This document shows positions 8,240-15,439 of a stretch of 40,479 bases of DNA, piece by piece. Position numbers and translations under genes: made by a program. The notes below the pieces were generated by a model, which was given only the letters and a program-made list of their open reading frames with translations, ran no database searches and had not been told where the DNA came from. The stretch spans positions 1 to 40,479 of the forward strand of contig CANAIR010000015.1 of assembly GCA_947361355.1 (NCBI GenBank), given 5' to 3'. The stretch is from an uncultured Clostridium sp. (GTDB lineage: Bacteria; Bacillota; Clostridia; TANB77; CAG-465). Numbering within the stretch: the stretch's first letter is position 1; the number at the start of each line of letters is the position of its first letter.

Positions 8240-8587
8240 TTATTTTTTAGAATAATTATCTTCAATTTGTTTACAAAATTCAATAATTGCGTCACGTTTT
8301 TCTAATGATAAATTTTTGAAGAAGTTAGATATACTATCATTTTCAATTGGAGTAACTCCAAAAAATTCATCTATGCTTAAGTCAAAAATAGAGCACATTT
8401 TAAAAATTAATGAGATAGAACAAGTATATTTACAGTTTTCAATTCTAGAAATATGTTCAATCGATACATCAAGTAATTCAGCTAATTTTTGTTGTGTAAG
8501 TTTATTTTTGATACGTAAATTCAGCATAGAATTAGAAATTGCTTTTTGAATTTGTTCTTCATTTTTAAAATAAGATGTGTAATTCAT
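8240..8587 (-). CDS. XRE-family transcriptional regulator
   Basis: This is a 115-residue DNA-binding protein with a Cro/CI helix-turn-helix: NLRIKNKLTQQKLAELLDVS followed by a recognition helix in IEHISRIENCKYTCS (about residues 23-58). A C-terminal helix rich in Lys and Glu follows. The start at 8587 has AGGAAGGA nine bases upstream; a TTG two codons earlier is too close to the ribosome site. It is divergent from the small gene at 8721, and the gap between them holds two inverted repeats that are good operator candidates, so it probably represses itself and its neighbour. Confidence 0.85.
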   Translation of the reverse strand: MNYTSYFKNEEQIQKAISNSMLNLRIKNKLTQQKLAELLDVSIEHISRIENCKYTCSISLIFKMCSIFDLSIDEFFGVTPIENDSISNFFKNLSLEKRDAIIEFCKQIEDNYSKK

Positions 8588-8618
8588 AATCAATAATCCT
8601 TCCTAATGTATATATATT

Positions 8619-8670
8619 AATAGTATTAACTATTATTAATATTATGATACATTATTTTGTTACAAAATAA
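8619..8670. promoter_or_regulatory. Two inverted repeats in divergent promoter region (candidate XRE operators)
   Basis: AATAGT-4 bases-ACTATT lies at 8619-8634. A 19-bp perfect palindrome with arms TTATTTTGT and ACAAAATAA around one central base lies at 8652-8670. Both sit between the divergent starts of the XRE gene and the 98-residue protein gene. Operator function is inferred from position and symmetry. Confidence 0.5.
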
Positions 8671-8720
8671 CACGGCTAAATATACATGCTATTATAAATA
8701 ATAAGTATATAGGAGAGAAA

Positions 8721-9017
8721 ATGAAAAGAGAAATAAAGGAAAATTACTATTTAGAATTAAAAAAAATATCTATATATTTTTTTGAAAAATATAAACTATC
8801 AAAATTTATTAAATGTGATAATATAGAACAAAGAAATTTGTTAAAGAGTATATATTTAGAACAATTTTATAATATATTAATAGATATAACAAATCAAATA
8901 ATATTTGATGTTTGCAATAAATTTTCAAAAGACGAAATGTCATTTATAATTGATTTTGAAATAGATAAAATAATGTCTGAAATTATAAATACAATTATAA
9001 AAAAAATATATATATAA
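8721..9017 (+). CDS. Hypothetical small helical protein (98 aa)
   Basis: I do not recognise this gene. It has a clear ribosome site (AGGAGAG) and encodes a 98-residue, Lys/Ile-rich, apparently all-helical protein with two cysteines and no signal peptide or membrane segment. It is transcribed divergently from the XRE regulator and ends in its own terminator. The pair resembles a small regulated module, for example an antitoxin/toxin-like or phage-derived pair, but nothing in the sequence proves that. Confidence 0.6.
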   Translation: MKREIKENYYLELKKISIYFFEKYKLSKFIKCDNIEQRNLLKSIYLEQFYNILIDITNQIIFDVCNKFSKDEMSFIIDFEIDKIMSEIINTIIKKIYI

Positions 9018-9071
9018 AAGATTTATTTTATATATAAAATATTGTTAAAATTTCTAAAAAAATAAATTAGG

Positions 9072-9113
9072 GAATATCATAAAACTTTTAAATTTATGAT
9101 ATTCTCATTTTTT
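9072..9113 (+). terminator. Terminator after the 98-aa gene
   Basis: A 12-bp stem, 9072-9083 with 9093-9104, followed by a T-rich tract. Confidence 0.65.
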
Positions 9114-9147
9114 ATTTTATTAAAAAGATTTAAATTATATTAGTTAA

Positions 9148-9503
9148 TTATTTAATTTTTTTATATATTCTTCCACAAGACTTGCAGGTAATTTTTATTT
9201 CATAATTAGAAACTTTTTTGTCTAATATAGTAATTAAAGGCTCACTATCTTTTGGACAGCATAATCTATTTTTTATTATAATTAATTCATCATTACAATT
9301 TTTACCAACTTTACTGTCTTCAAAATCTAGTGATGCACTACCTTGACTGCCACAATTACATGTATATATTAAATTTAGTTTATCATAAGTTGAATAACAT
9401 AAGTACCCTATATTTTCATTACATTTATTACAATACATCCATCCACCATAATAGTTGCTAGTCTTGTATTTATTAATTCTTTATTTTTTAATATTCTTGC
9501 CAT
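9148..9503 (-). pseudogene. Zinc-ribbon protein, probably split by a -1 frameshift near its N-terminus
   Basis: The main frame (9148-9438, 96 codons) has four cysteine pairs: CNKC, CNC, CC and CKSC, as in a protein with two zinc ribbons or rubredoxin-like knuckles. Its ATG at 9438 lacks a good spaced ribosome site. Upstream, a perfect site AAAGGAGAT precedes an ATG at 9503 whose frame reads MARILKNKELINT and then goes astray. In the -1 frame the DNA just before 9438 reads SNYYGGW, continuing smoothly into MYCNKC. This suggests an ancestral start at 9503 and loss of one base between about 9455 and 9470. A sequencing error or a shortened but live gene from 9438 are alternatives. Family not recognised. 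Confidence 0.5.
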
Positions 9504-9662
9504 AAATTTATCTCCTTTAAAATTAAAAGTTATTAATCTAAAACAAAGTTATTTTATAATTGTATTTAACTTTTTTTGTATACTTTAATTATATCATTTA
9601 AATATATAAGCTTGTATATATGGTGTAATAGCAATATTTTTTTATTTGAGCTACAAATATTT

Positions 9663-10172
9663 TTAAACTTTCTTTCTGGTTAATGCAATTCCAATAATTG
9701 ACACAATAAGTATAATTGGTGTTATCCTAACAAATAGCCATTCAAACGAATGAAAAGCAACTCCTAAAACAGCATTTTCAGGATTATTATAATTCCAATT
9801 AAAATAAGGACTATTTAACAAATATAAAGAAATTAAAAGTATTATTATGATTGCACATAATGAAATTAGCATCCAATGAATCATTTTTCTTCTTGCATTA
9901 TTCTTTTTAGATAATTGTAAGTTTATTATCTCTAATTTTTCAGAAATTGCTTTCATATCATCTACTTTAGTCTCTGAGATATTTTCTCCAAGTAAAGTAC
10001 TTACTGGTGTTTCAAAAACTTCTGATATTGAAACTAGCATTTCTGAATCAGGAACCGACAATCCTTGTTCCCATTTAGAAATTGTTTGTCTTACTACATT
10101 TAATTTGATAGCAAGTTCTTCTTGTGAAAGTCCTTTTGATTTTCTCATTGATTTAATGTTTTCTTTTAACAT
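9663..10172 (-). CDS. XRE-family regulator with two membrane segments
   Basis: The 169-residue protein starts with a canonical helix-turn-helix (NIKSMRKSKGLSQEELAIKL, then VVRQTISKWEQG), a common arrangement in which HTH_3 is joined to a membrane domain. Two hydrophobic segments follow (about 97-120 and 145-165), ending RKK. Such membrane-tethered XRE proteins are frequent in Firmicutes, where they are thought to respond to envelope stress or metal/peptide signals. The start at 10172 has AAAGGAG nine bases upstream; a TTG at 10181 directly abuts that site. Its target and signal are unknown. Confidence 0.85.
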   Translation of the reverse strand: MLKENIKSMRKSKGLSQEELAIKLNVVRQTISKWEQGLSVPDSEMLVSISEVFETPVSTLLGENISETKVDDMKAISEKLEIINLQLSKKNNARRKMIHWMLISLCAIIIILLISLYLLNSPYFNWNYNNPENAVLGVAFHSFEWLFVRITPIILIVSIIGIALTRKKV

Positions 10173-10273
10173 TTTGAACAACTCCTTTCCCTATAAACTA
10201 TTATATAAAGAATAGTCCGTTGCTGCAAGCAATGCTTATTAACATTTAAGATGTATAGCCATAAAATTGTAAT

Positions 10274-10991
10274 TTAGTGATTACTTTTATAATCAATATT
10301 TGCTAATTTTGCTTGTTTACACAAATCTTTTGTTTGTATCTTATATTGTTTTCCATCTTTTATTGTATAAGTTCCACATTGTCTAAACTCGAAACTAACA
10401 TTTTTTCTTATACATTGCTTTCTAATATCTAATGCCCAGTCATAATTAAATGATCTAGCATTTGTGTCAGATTCTCCACCGGCAAACAACTAATTCGATA
10501 TTGTCAAGATATTTTTCAATATCTATTTTTTCTAATAATGGCTGAGCTGTTATACATTTATGTTTTATTGGTAAATCTTTAAAAATTGATAATTTATAGT
10601 CAGCATTTTTTTGATTTTCAATAGTACAACATACAACTACATTATCATATCCATTATTCCAGTCATTTGGAATACATCTCATAAATCTATCTATTCTTTT
10701 CGTTAGAAATAGAAAAGTGCAGTCCTGCCTTTCTTTAATCATTTTCCAGCAGTCATTTCGCCACTCATCTGCATCCTCAATAAGAAAATCTGTAGAAAAG
10801 CACATATAAACAATTCCAGATTTCATTTTATAATTTCCATTTTTTAATTTTTCTATTGGTTTTTCAAAATCTTTTGTCTTTGTAATTTCATTAGTATTTA
10901 TATTTCTTTTTAAATCTCCTTTGTGAATATAGCAATGTAAACAGCCATCACTACATTTTTTACAACCTCTCCACGGATTCCACATTGCCAT
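10274..10991 (-). pseudogene. DUF5131 (phage Gp37/Gp68-like) gene with a frameshift
   Basis: Two overlapping frames make one protein. The first (from 10991) starts MAMWNPWRGCKKCSDGC and carries CSDGCLHCY, the Cys-rich, radical-SAM-like signature of the DUF5131 family, followed by TKRIDRF and VVCCTIEN. The second (from about 10489) begins AGGESDTNARSFNYDW, the conserved C-terminal motif of the family. The junction near 10487-10492 has GTTGTTTGCC where removal of one T restores LVVAGGES in a single frame of about 238 residues. So there is one extra base. It could be a true inactivating mutation or an assembly error. Function in phage or host is unknown. Confidence 0.8.
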
Positions 10992-11032
10992 AATAAAGTC
11001 TCCTTCATATATTGTAATTTATTTAATTAAAT

Positions 11033-11196
11033 TTAATATTTTTTCACATCTTTAAATATTAAATTTTGCATACTATCTTCGTATTTTAAATAATTTACTT
11101 CTAATAATCTTTTTTTATTATTGGTATAAGTTCTTTCAAGCAACTATATGCTACTTTATTATCAAAATTGTATAAATTTTTTACCAAAAATTCCAT
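11033..11196 (-). pseudogene. Remnant of a small HEAT-like/SEKV-type protein
   Basis: A minus-strand ATG at 11196 opens a frame reading MEFLVKNLYNFDNKVAYSCL, which resembles the N-terminus of a clostridial HEAT-repeat-like protein family as I remember it. It stops after 31 codons. One frame over, the DNA continues as LLEVNYLKYEDSMQNLIFKD and ends at 11033, which would fit the end of the same protein. The middle of the usual longer protein appears lost, with a frameshift at the join. It lies directly upstream of the DUF5131 gene on the same strand. The family call is from memory and tentative. The rest of 10991-11418 shows nothing further. Confidence 0.4.
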
Positions 11197-11420
11197 ATTA
11201 TATTTCACTTTCAAATCAATAATAATTAGTATTGGTCTAAATAATTATATCAAATAGTTCCATAAAAGTATAGAAAATTTATATAATTAAGTTTAAAAAA
11301 TAAAAGAAATAGCATAATTTCTAATGTTAAAGTATTAGTGAAGACTGTTTGTCAAAGTTAAATAAGGTTACTAAATTTAATGAATAAAATAAAAACTCTC
11401 AAATTTGCTTGAGAGTATGG

Positions 11421-11494
11421 TGCACCAGGAGGAATTCGAATCCCCGACCTCTCGGTTCGTAGCCGAGTGCTCTATCCAGCTAAGCTACTGGTGC
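11421..11494 (-). tRNA. tRNA-Arg(ACG)
   Basis: The minus strand folds as a complete tRNA. The acceptor stem GCACCAG pairs with CTGGTGC. The D-arm contains AGCTGGATAGAGC. The anticodon stem CTCGG/CCGAG encloses the loop CTACGAA with anticodon ACG. The T-arm contains GATTCGAATTC. A CCA tail is encoded at 11418-11420. Its A34 is the known substrate of TadA, encoded at 7760-8221. Confidence 0.95.
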
Positions 11495-11671
11495 ATATAT
11501 TAAAATTTAAATAATTTAATTATTATTATACTATAAAAATACAATAATATCAAGTTAAAACTTAAACAATGTCAATTTTAATATATAATAAAAATAAATA
11601 GATTTAACTATTACTTATAAAAAAATAATAGCAATAAAATATAATAAGAAATATTTTATTACTATTATATA

Positions 11672-12049
11672 TTAAAATCCAAATTGTTGTTGAGTATTGA
11701 AAAATTGTGTATTAGAAAATTGCTGCATAGGACTGTATATAAAAGATTGCTGTGAAATTGTAAGGAATTTTATAGAAAATATATCACAATATAATAAATT
11801 ATTATCTTGTACAGATCTTAAAACTATGTAACTTGCGCCAACTTCTAGTAAAATACCAATTCTATCTTGTAAACCAGTATTTCCTATTAAAAATTCAGCT
11901 TTTACTAATCTACCAATAAAATTTCTAAAAAAAGCAGGCGAGTAAAGTGAATTTGTATAAGTTTCTGGCATATTAGAAGGGGATGTAACATTATTTCCTA
12001 AACCATTTTGAGGAGGAGTTTTATTTGTAGTATTATTATTTTCTTCCAT
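11672..12049 (-). CDS. GerQ-like spore coat protein
   Basis: The 125-residue protein has an Asn/Pro/Ser-rich N-terminal third, a conserved-looking core (about 40-98) with LVKAEFLIGN, DRIGILLEVGASYIVL and LLYCDIFSIKFLTI, and a Gln/Phe-rich tail. The core follows the pattern of GerQ and related Firmicute spore coat proteins, in which a short beta domain is flanked by low-complexity tails. GerQ is needed for CwlJ to sit in the coat; here the gene lies 14 bases downstream of a cwlJ-like gene on the same strand, which is the strongest argument for the call. Ribosome site AAAGGAGC. The match to Bacillus GerQ by eye is weak. Confidence 0.6.
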   Translation of the reverse strand: MEENNNTTNKTPPQNGLGNNVTSPSNMPETYTNSLYSPAFFRNFIGRLVKAEFLIGNTGLQDRIGILLEVGASYIVLRSVQDNNLLYCDIFSIKFLTISQQSFIYSPMQQFSNTQFFNTQQQFGF

Positions 12050-12063
12050 AATAGCTCCTTTCT

Positions 12064-12510
12064 TTATGTATCATAATATAGAGGTGTAGGCGAAAAAAAG
12101 CAATGGTCATTTATTCTAGTATGTAATCTACCTGATCCATTATATGGAAATTTTTTTGGACATGTAGAACTAAATGGATTCATAAACCATAAACTTTCTC
12201 CCACTTCATTTAGTCTGTTTCCACTTAATGCCCAATCTGCTATTTCAAAATGTGTTTCATCTGGATTCATATTATATATGTTTTGTGGATTATATTTTCC
12301 ATTTTTAAAGTCAGTAGCACAGTCAAATTGTCCTTTTTGCATTATTATATTTCGTATATTTCCACCTTGTGAAATTCTTGAATACTCTCCATCTGAAGTA
12401 TAGACTCTATTCATGATAACTGTTGCAACAGCTCTCATACCAGTATCACCTTCGCCACCAGCTTCACACATTATTATCCTAGCTAATAATTCTCTATCAG
12501 TAAATTCCAT
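12064..12510 (-). CDS. cwlJ: Spore cortex-lytic cell wall hydrolase CwlJ
   Basis: The 148-residue protein is almost entirely a Hydrolase_2 (SleB/CwlJ) domain: DRELLARIIMCEAGGEG with the catalytic Glu16, GMRAVATVIMNRV, and later ADWALSG and SLWFMNP. It lacks both a signal peptide and a peptidoglycan-binding domain, as CwlJ does and SleB does not. CwlJ hydrolyses cortex peptidoglycan containing muramic delta-lactam during germination. The ribosome site is AGGTGAT. It is followed by the gerQ-like gene, a pairing known from Bacillus anthracis and relatives. Together with cwlD and spmAB it marks the organism as a spore former. Confidence 0.85.
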   Translation of the reverse strand: MEFTDRELLARIIMCEAGGEGDTGMRAVATVIMNRVYTSDGEYSRISQGGNIRNIIMQKGQFDCATDFKNGKYNPQNIYNMNPDETHFEIADWALSGNRLNEVGESLWFMNPFSSTCPKKFPYNGSGRLHTRINDHCFFSPTPLYYDT

Positions 12511-12618
12511 TAAATCACCTCTATTAAAAGTATATTAGAAATATTTTAAAAGTGTTACTTTATTATATTTTAGAGAAATATAAAGTTTTAAATATAATAG
12601 TAAAAAATATTTTTTATA

Positions 12619-12646
12619 TTGAAAAAAAATAAAAATCTGATATAAT
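12619..12646 (+). promoter_or_regulatory. Promoter of tRNA-Arg(CCT)
   Basis: TTGAAA at 12619-12624, 16-base spacer, perfect TATAAT at 12641-12646; the predicted start lies about ten bases before the tRNA. Confidence 0.65.
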
Positions 12647-12662
12647 ATATATTGATATATAT

Positions 12663-12736
12663 GTATCAGTAGCTCAGCAGGATAGAGCAACAGTTTCCTA
12701 AACTGTGGGTCGGGGGTTCGAATCCCTTCTGGTACA
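12663..12736 (+). tRNA. tRNA-Arg(CCT)
   Basis: A full cloverleaf: acceptor GTATCAG with CTGGTAC (one G-T pair), D-arm AGCTCAGCAGGATAGAGC, anticodon stem ACAGT/ACTGT with loop TTCCTAA and anticodon CCT, T-arm GGGGGTTCGAATCCC, and encoded CCA at 12737-12739. Confidence 0.95.
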
Positions 12737-12785
12737 CCAGATTGATAGGAAACTCGAACTTTTCGAGTAAGCAATAGAAAACGAC

Positions 12786-12814
12786 TTGTCAAAAAGCCGT
12801 TTTTATGTTATTAT
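12786..12814 (+). promoter_or_regulatory. Promoter of candidate antitoxin RNA
   Basis: TTGTCA at 12786-12791, 17-base spacer, TATTAT at 12809-12814. It would start a plus-strand RNA near 12821, running into the 3' end of the convergent peptide gene. Confidence 0.5.
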
Positions 12815-12820
12815 GTATAT

Positions 12821-12930
12821 GTCAAGGGAACTTGCATAAAATAAAAAAGGAACATTCAATAGTCGCATGTTGAGTGTAGCCATAAATGGTCTCCACCTAA
12901 ATCATTGCTGAGTTAGGTGGATTTCTTTTA
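12821..12930 (+). ncRNA. Candidate antisense antitoxin RNA
   Basis: A plus-strand RNA of about 105-110 bases is predicted between the promoter at 12786-12814 and a terminator whose stem is 12892-12900 with 12913-12921 (9 bp, perfect), followed by a T-rich run. It contains no credible reading frame. It is fully complementary to the 3' untranslated region of the minus-strand peptide mRNA, and its CTCCACC could also pair with the GGTGGAG in that mRNA's 5' leader. Expression and function are inferred. Confidence 0.5.
12840..12877 (-). terminator. Terminator of the candidate toxin mRNA
   Basis: On the minus strand ACACTCAA (12877-12870) pairs with TTGAATGT (12859-12852) with one wobble, followed by TCC and a T-rich tract. 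The same 3' bases can alternatively pair with the first bases of the mRNA near 13068. Confidence 0.5.
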
Positions 12931-13011
12931 TATTAAAGCTACGAATAACAATAATAGTAAAAGGAAGATAATAATTACTAGAGCAAAGATTAAAAAATCT
13001 TTCTTATTCAT
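12928..13011 (-). CDS. Candidate type I toxin: 27-aa hydrophobic peptide
   Basis: The ATG at 13011 follows a near-perfect ribosome site GGGAGG with 7 bases of spacing. The peptide starts MNKKDF and is then an uninterrupted hydrophobic helix rich in Leu, Ile, Val and Phe to the last residue; it would insert in the membrane. A promoter (13075-13103) would start the mRNA at about 13068. The first 14 bases (AGGAACATTTAATA) can pair with the 3' end (12863-12848). A convergent RNA with its own promoter and terminator covers the 3' untranslated region. I do not recognise the peptide itself. A non-toxin small membrane protein, such as a spore or stress peptide, remains possible. Confidence 0.6.
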   Translation of the reverse strand: MNKKDFLIFALVIIIFLLLLLLFVALI

Positions 13012-13074
13012 TGTATCGCCTCCCTTCTTTTATGAAGTTTGGCTCCACCCAACTTATTAAATGTTCCTAAAGAA

Positions 13075-13103
13075 ATTATATCAAACATTTGTTTTTAAAA
13101 CAA
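13075..13103 (-). promoter_or_regulatory. Promoter of the 27-aa peptide gene
   Basis: On the minus strand TTGTTT (13103-13098), a 17-base spacer and perfect TATAAT (13080-13075). The predicted first base is near 13068. Confidence 0.55.
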
Positions 13104-13218
13104 CATTTTATACTAAAATTTTGTCAATTTAGTAAACACACTTGCATAATGACATATCATTATGTATTTGAAAATTAATAGTTAGTATAATTAATTTTTT
13201 TATTTAGGAGTTAGCAAT

Positions 13219-13716
13219 ATGAGATATGAATTAAAAGAATTAAATATGCAAATGGGTTTAATGGAATATGAAATGTACCAGGATATTCCTTTAAAAGAAT
13301 CGGGATCAACCAATTTGTGTAATGGACTACCTTATGAGGTATTTAAAAATTATCTAGAAACTCAGCTATCAAGAAAGTATCAAATAGTAAATTACTATGA
13401 TACACCAACAAATACATATATAATGTATGTTAATGATAGGCCTGTTGGCTATATAGGGCTTAGGACAAAGATAGATGAAAACTGGAAAAAATGGTCTGGA
13501 AATGTCTATTATGTTATAAGAAAATCTGAAAAAAAAAAAGGATATGCAACAAAAATGTTAGAATTAGCACTTATCGAATTTAAGAAAATGAACTTTAAAG
13601 AGGTATTTTGCAATTCATCTGCTGGAAATATTGGTTCTGCAAAAGTAATAGAAAAAAATGGTGGGATTTTCCTAAATGAAGATGAAGGAACTAGATATTA
13701 TAAAATAATACTCTAA
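13219..13716 (+). CDS. GNAT-family N-acetyltransferase
   Basis: This intact 165-residue GNAT protein has the acetyl-CoA-binding segment in its usual place: a beta-bulge strand around NVYYVIRKSEKKKGYATKML (the R/Q-x-x-G-x-A-like loop is KKKGYATK) and a later strand EVFCNSSAGNIGSAKVIEKN with the Asn-x-x-Ser/Ala pattern typical of the family. The N-terminal part (about 1-60) recognises the substrate, which cannot be inferred. The ribosome site is TAGGAGTT. It lies alone between the candidate toxin-antitoxin locus and a stretch of gene remnants. Acetylation of an amino group on a small molecule or protein is the general activity. Confidence 0.85.
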   Translation: MRYELKELNMQMGLMEYEMYQDIPLKESGSTNLCNGLPYEVFKNYLETQLSRKYQIVNYYDTPTNTYIMYVNDRPVGYIGLRTKIDENWKKWSGNVYYVIRKSEKKKGYATKMLELALIEFKKMNFKEVFCNSSAGNIGSAKVIEKNGGIFLNEDEGTRYYKIIL

Positions 13717-13782
13717 GAATTTTAAAAAGTTGTTGAACGTCCTTCCTTAGGGCACCAATGACGTATCTGTTCGAACTAATAG

Positions 13783-13917
13783 AACAAATATCATTTTGAA
13801 AAATTTTTTGAAAATACTTCAAAAGAAGTAAAAGAGAATTTAAAAAGTAAACTTCCTATACATACTTGGTCATCAGCTCCAATCATAGAGACACTTTATA
13901 ATTATTATGAAGATTAA
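13783..13917 (+). pseudogene. C-terminal remnant of an unrecognised protein
   Basis: An open frame of 44 codons with protein-like sequence, including EVKENLKSKLPIHTWSSAPI and ending YYED, has no start codon or ribosome site and is preceded in frame by two stop codons. It looks like the last part of a decayed gene. I do not recognise the family. Confidence 0.35.
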
Positions 13918-13952
13918 GAGTGGTATTAAATAATAATTTTTATATACCTTGA

Positions 13953-14192
13953 ACACCAGTATGGTGGTATAGGCCAACACCTGCAGTAATAACTTTTTTA
14001 ACTAAAAATTATTTATCTAGTAAAAAAATTTATGCAACTAATGCTGGTTGGTTAGGTAAAACTTTTAAAGGAATAAAAGACTTATGTAAAAACTCAAATG
14101 TAGATGATGGTATGAATATTATATTTAAAAGTTATAGTAATAAACTTGTTACAAAAGAGAAGGAAATTGATAGCTGGATTAATACATTATAA
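13953..14192 (+). pseudogene. Flavodoxin remnant (C-terminal half)
   Basis: Eighty codons without a start read as the second half of a flavodoxin: TPVWWYRPTPAVITFLTKN matches the WW...P..V.TFL motif of Flavodoxin_4-type proteins, then YATNAGWLGKTFKGIKDLC matches the loop and helix after the central strand, and KEKEIDSWINTL matches the C-terminal helix. The FMN phosphate-binding N-terminal half is missing, replaced by unrelated sequence and stops, so this is a dead gene. It lies between a GNAT gene and an APH-type gene in the decayed accessory stretch. Confidence 0.7.
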
Positions 14193-14365
14193 TAAAAATA
14201 TATGATTAACTAATATAGCGATACAAAAAATATTGCTATATTAGTTTTTTATTTTTATAAAAGCCCAATATGAACTTGATATTACAGCTATATTTAGGTA
14301 TAATTATACTAATAAGATGTAAGGCTTTGAAAAATATGAAGTTTTTATACGAAGGGTGTGATTAT

Positions 14366-15283
14366 GTGGTAAAAACAATAAATGCAATTTTAAAAAATCA
14401 TATAACATTATTTGGAAATTCTCCTAAAGTAGAAAAAATTAATGTAGGATTTACTAATACTATATACAAAATAAACGATTCTTTTATTGTAAAAATTTGT
14501 ACTAATATTAATAACGAAAGTAAGTTTAAAAAAGAAATTGAATTCTATAAAAAAAATCAAGAAAATAGTTTGATTCCAAAATTATATTATTCAAGTAGTG
14601 ATAAAAGAGATATTCCATATCTTTATGAGATTATAGAAAAAGTAGATGGAGTTTCTTTATATAATGTATGGCATACTTTTAAAGAAGAACAAAGAGAAGA
14701 TGTAATAAAACAGCTGTGTAATGCTATGAAATGTATTCATAGTAATACTAGTGAAAAATATGATTGGACAAAAATAATAGAGTCTGAATTTTTATTACTA
14801 TATGAAAAAGCTAAAAAGCTTAATATATTTAATAAAAAAGAACAAAAAAATCTTGAATGTGCATATGATAAATTTGAAGAATATTTACAATCTAATGATT
14901 TTGTTTTAATTCATAATGATTTGCATTTTGATAATATAATCTTTAATGATGGTAAAATCAAGTTAATAGATTTCGAAAGGTCTATGTATGCTCCTAGAGA
15001 TTTTGAACTTACTATTATTTATAGGATGATTAGGAAACCTTGGAAGTTTGCTAGCGAAGATACAGAACAATACACAAATTTAAGTCATTACTTAAATATA
15101 ATGTCATATATAGAAAAATATTATCCAAAGTTAGTTAGTATCTCAAACCTTTATAAAAGATTGGCTATTTACGATATAGTATATTTTTTGAAACATTTAG
15201 TACAAAATCCTAACATAGAAGAGCTAAAAAATGATGTTTTACTAGCCACTAAAAAAGTATTAGAAAAAGATGAAATAGATTAG
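14366..15283 (+). CDS. Aminoglycoside phosphotransferase/choline kinase-like enzyme (APH fold)
   Basis: The protein has a kinase-like fold with the phosphotransferase Brenner motif HNDLHFDN at residues 183-190 (catalytic Asp185, Asn190) and the metal-binding IDFE with Asp202. The nucleotide-binding lobe contains IYKINDSFIVKIC and an acidic partner at ESKFKKEIEFYKK. The start is taken as GTG at 14366, seven bases after GAAGGGTG, giving 305 residues. The open frame runs further upstream to a TTG/ATG region at 14270 without a ribosome site. Family members phosphorylate small hydroxyl substrates (aminoglycosides, macrolides, choline, homoserine); nothing here shows that this one confers resistance. 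Confidence 0.8.
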   Translation: MVKTINAILKNHITLFGNSPKVEKINVGFTNTIYKINDSFIVKICTNINNESKFKKEIEFYKKNQENSLIPKLYYSSSDKRDIPYLYEIIEKVDGVSLYNVWHTFKEEQREDVIKQLCNAMKCIHSNTSEKYDWTKIIESEFLLLYEKAKKLNIFNKKEQKNLECAYDKFEEYLQSNDFVLIHNDLHFDNIIFNDGKIKLIDFERSMYAPRDFELTIIYRMIRKPWKFASEDTEQYTNLSHYLNIMSYIEKYYPKLVSISNLYKRLAIYDIVYFLKHLVQNPNIEELKNDVLLATKKVLEKDEID

Positions 15284-15439
15284 TAAGTTTAGAGGTAACA
15301 GTATGTTCCAAAAAAAATATAGGAGAGCATATAGTAAGAAAAGTTTTAAAAAAATGCTGATTTATTGTAGTGAAATTTTATTATAATTATAAGTATGGTA
15401 AATATAATGAATATAGAAAAATATTTGGAGGTTTTTTAT

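Noticed and set aside
9455-9500. Programmed -1 frameshifting at A-AAA-AAT in the zinc-ribbon gene
   Set aside because: A -1 slip at that heptamer would run straight into a TAA stop, so it cannot join the two frames.
12535-12792. An 85-codon minus-strand frame containing GIRTPDP
   Set aside because: It crosses tRNA-Arg(CCT) on the opposite strand; GIRTPDP-type frames are a well-known artefact of reading tRNA genes backwards.
15303-15386. A 27-codon frame starting MFQKKYRRAYSK after AGAGGT
   Set aside because: It is basic, without a membrane segment or conserved motif, sits among pseudogene debris and has no terminator or promoter of its own.
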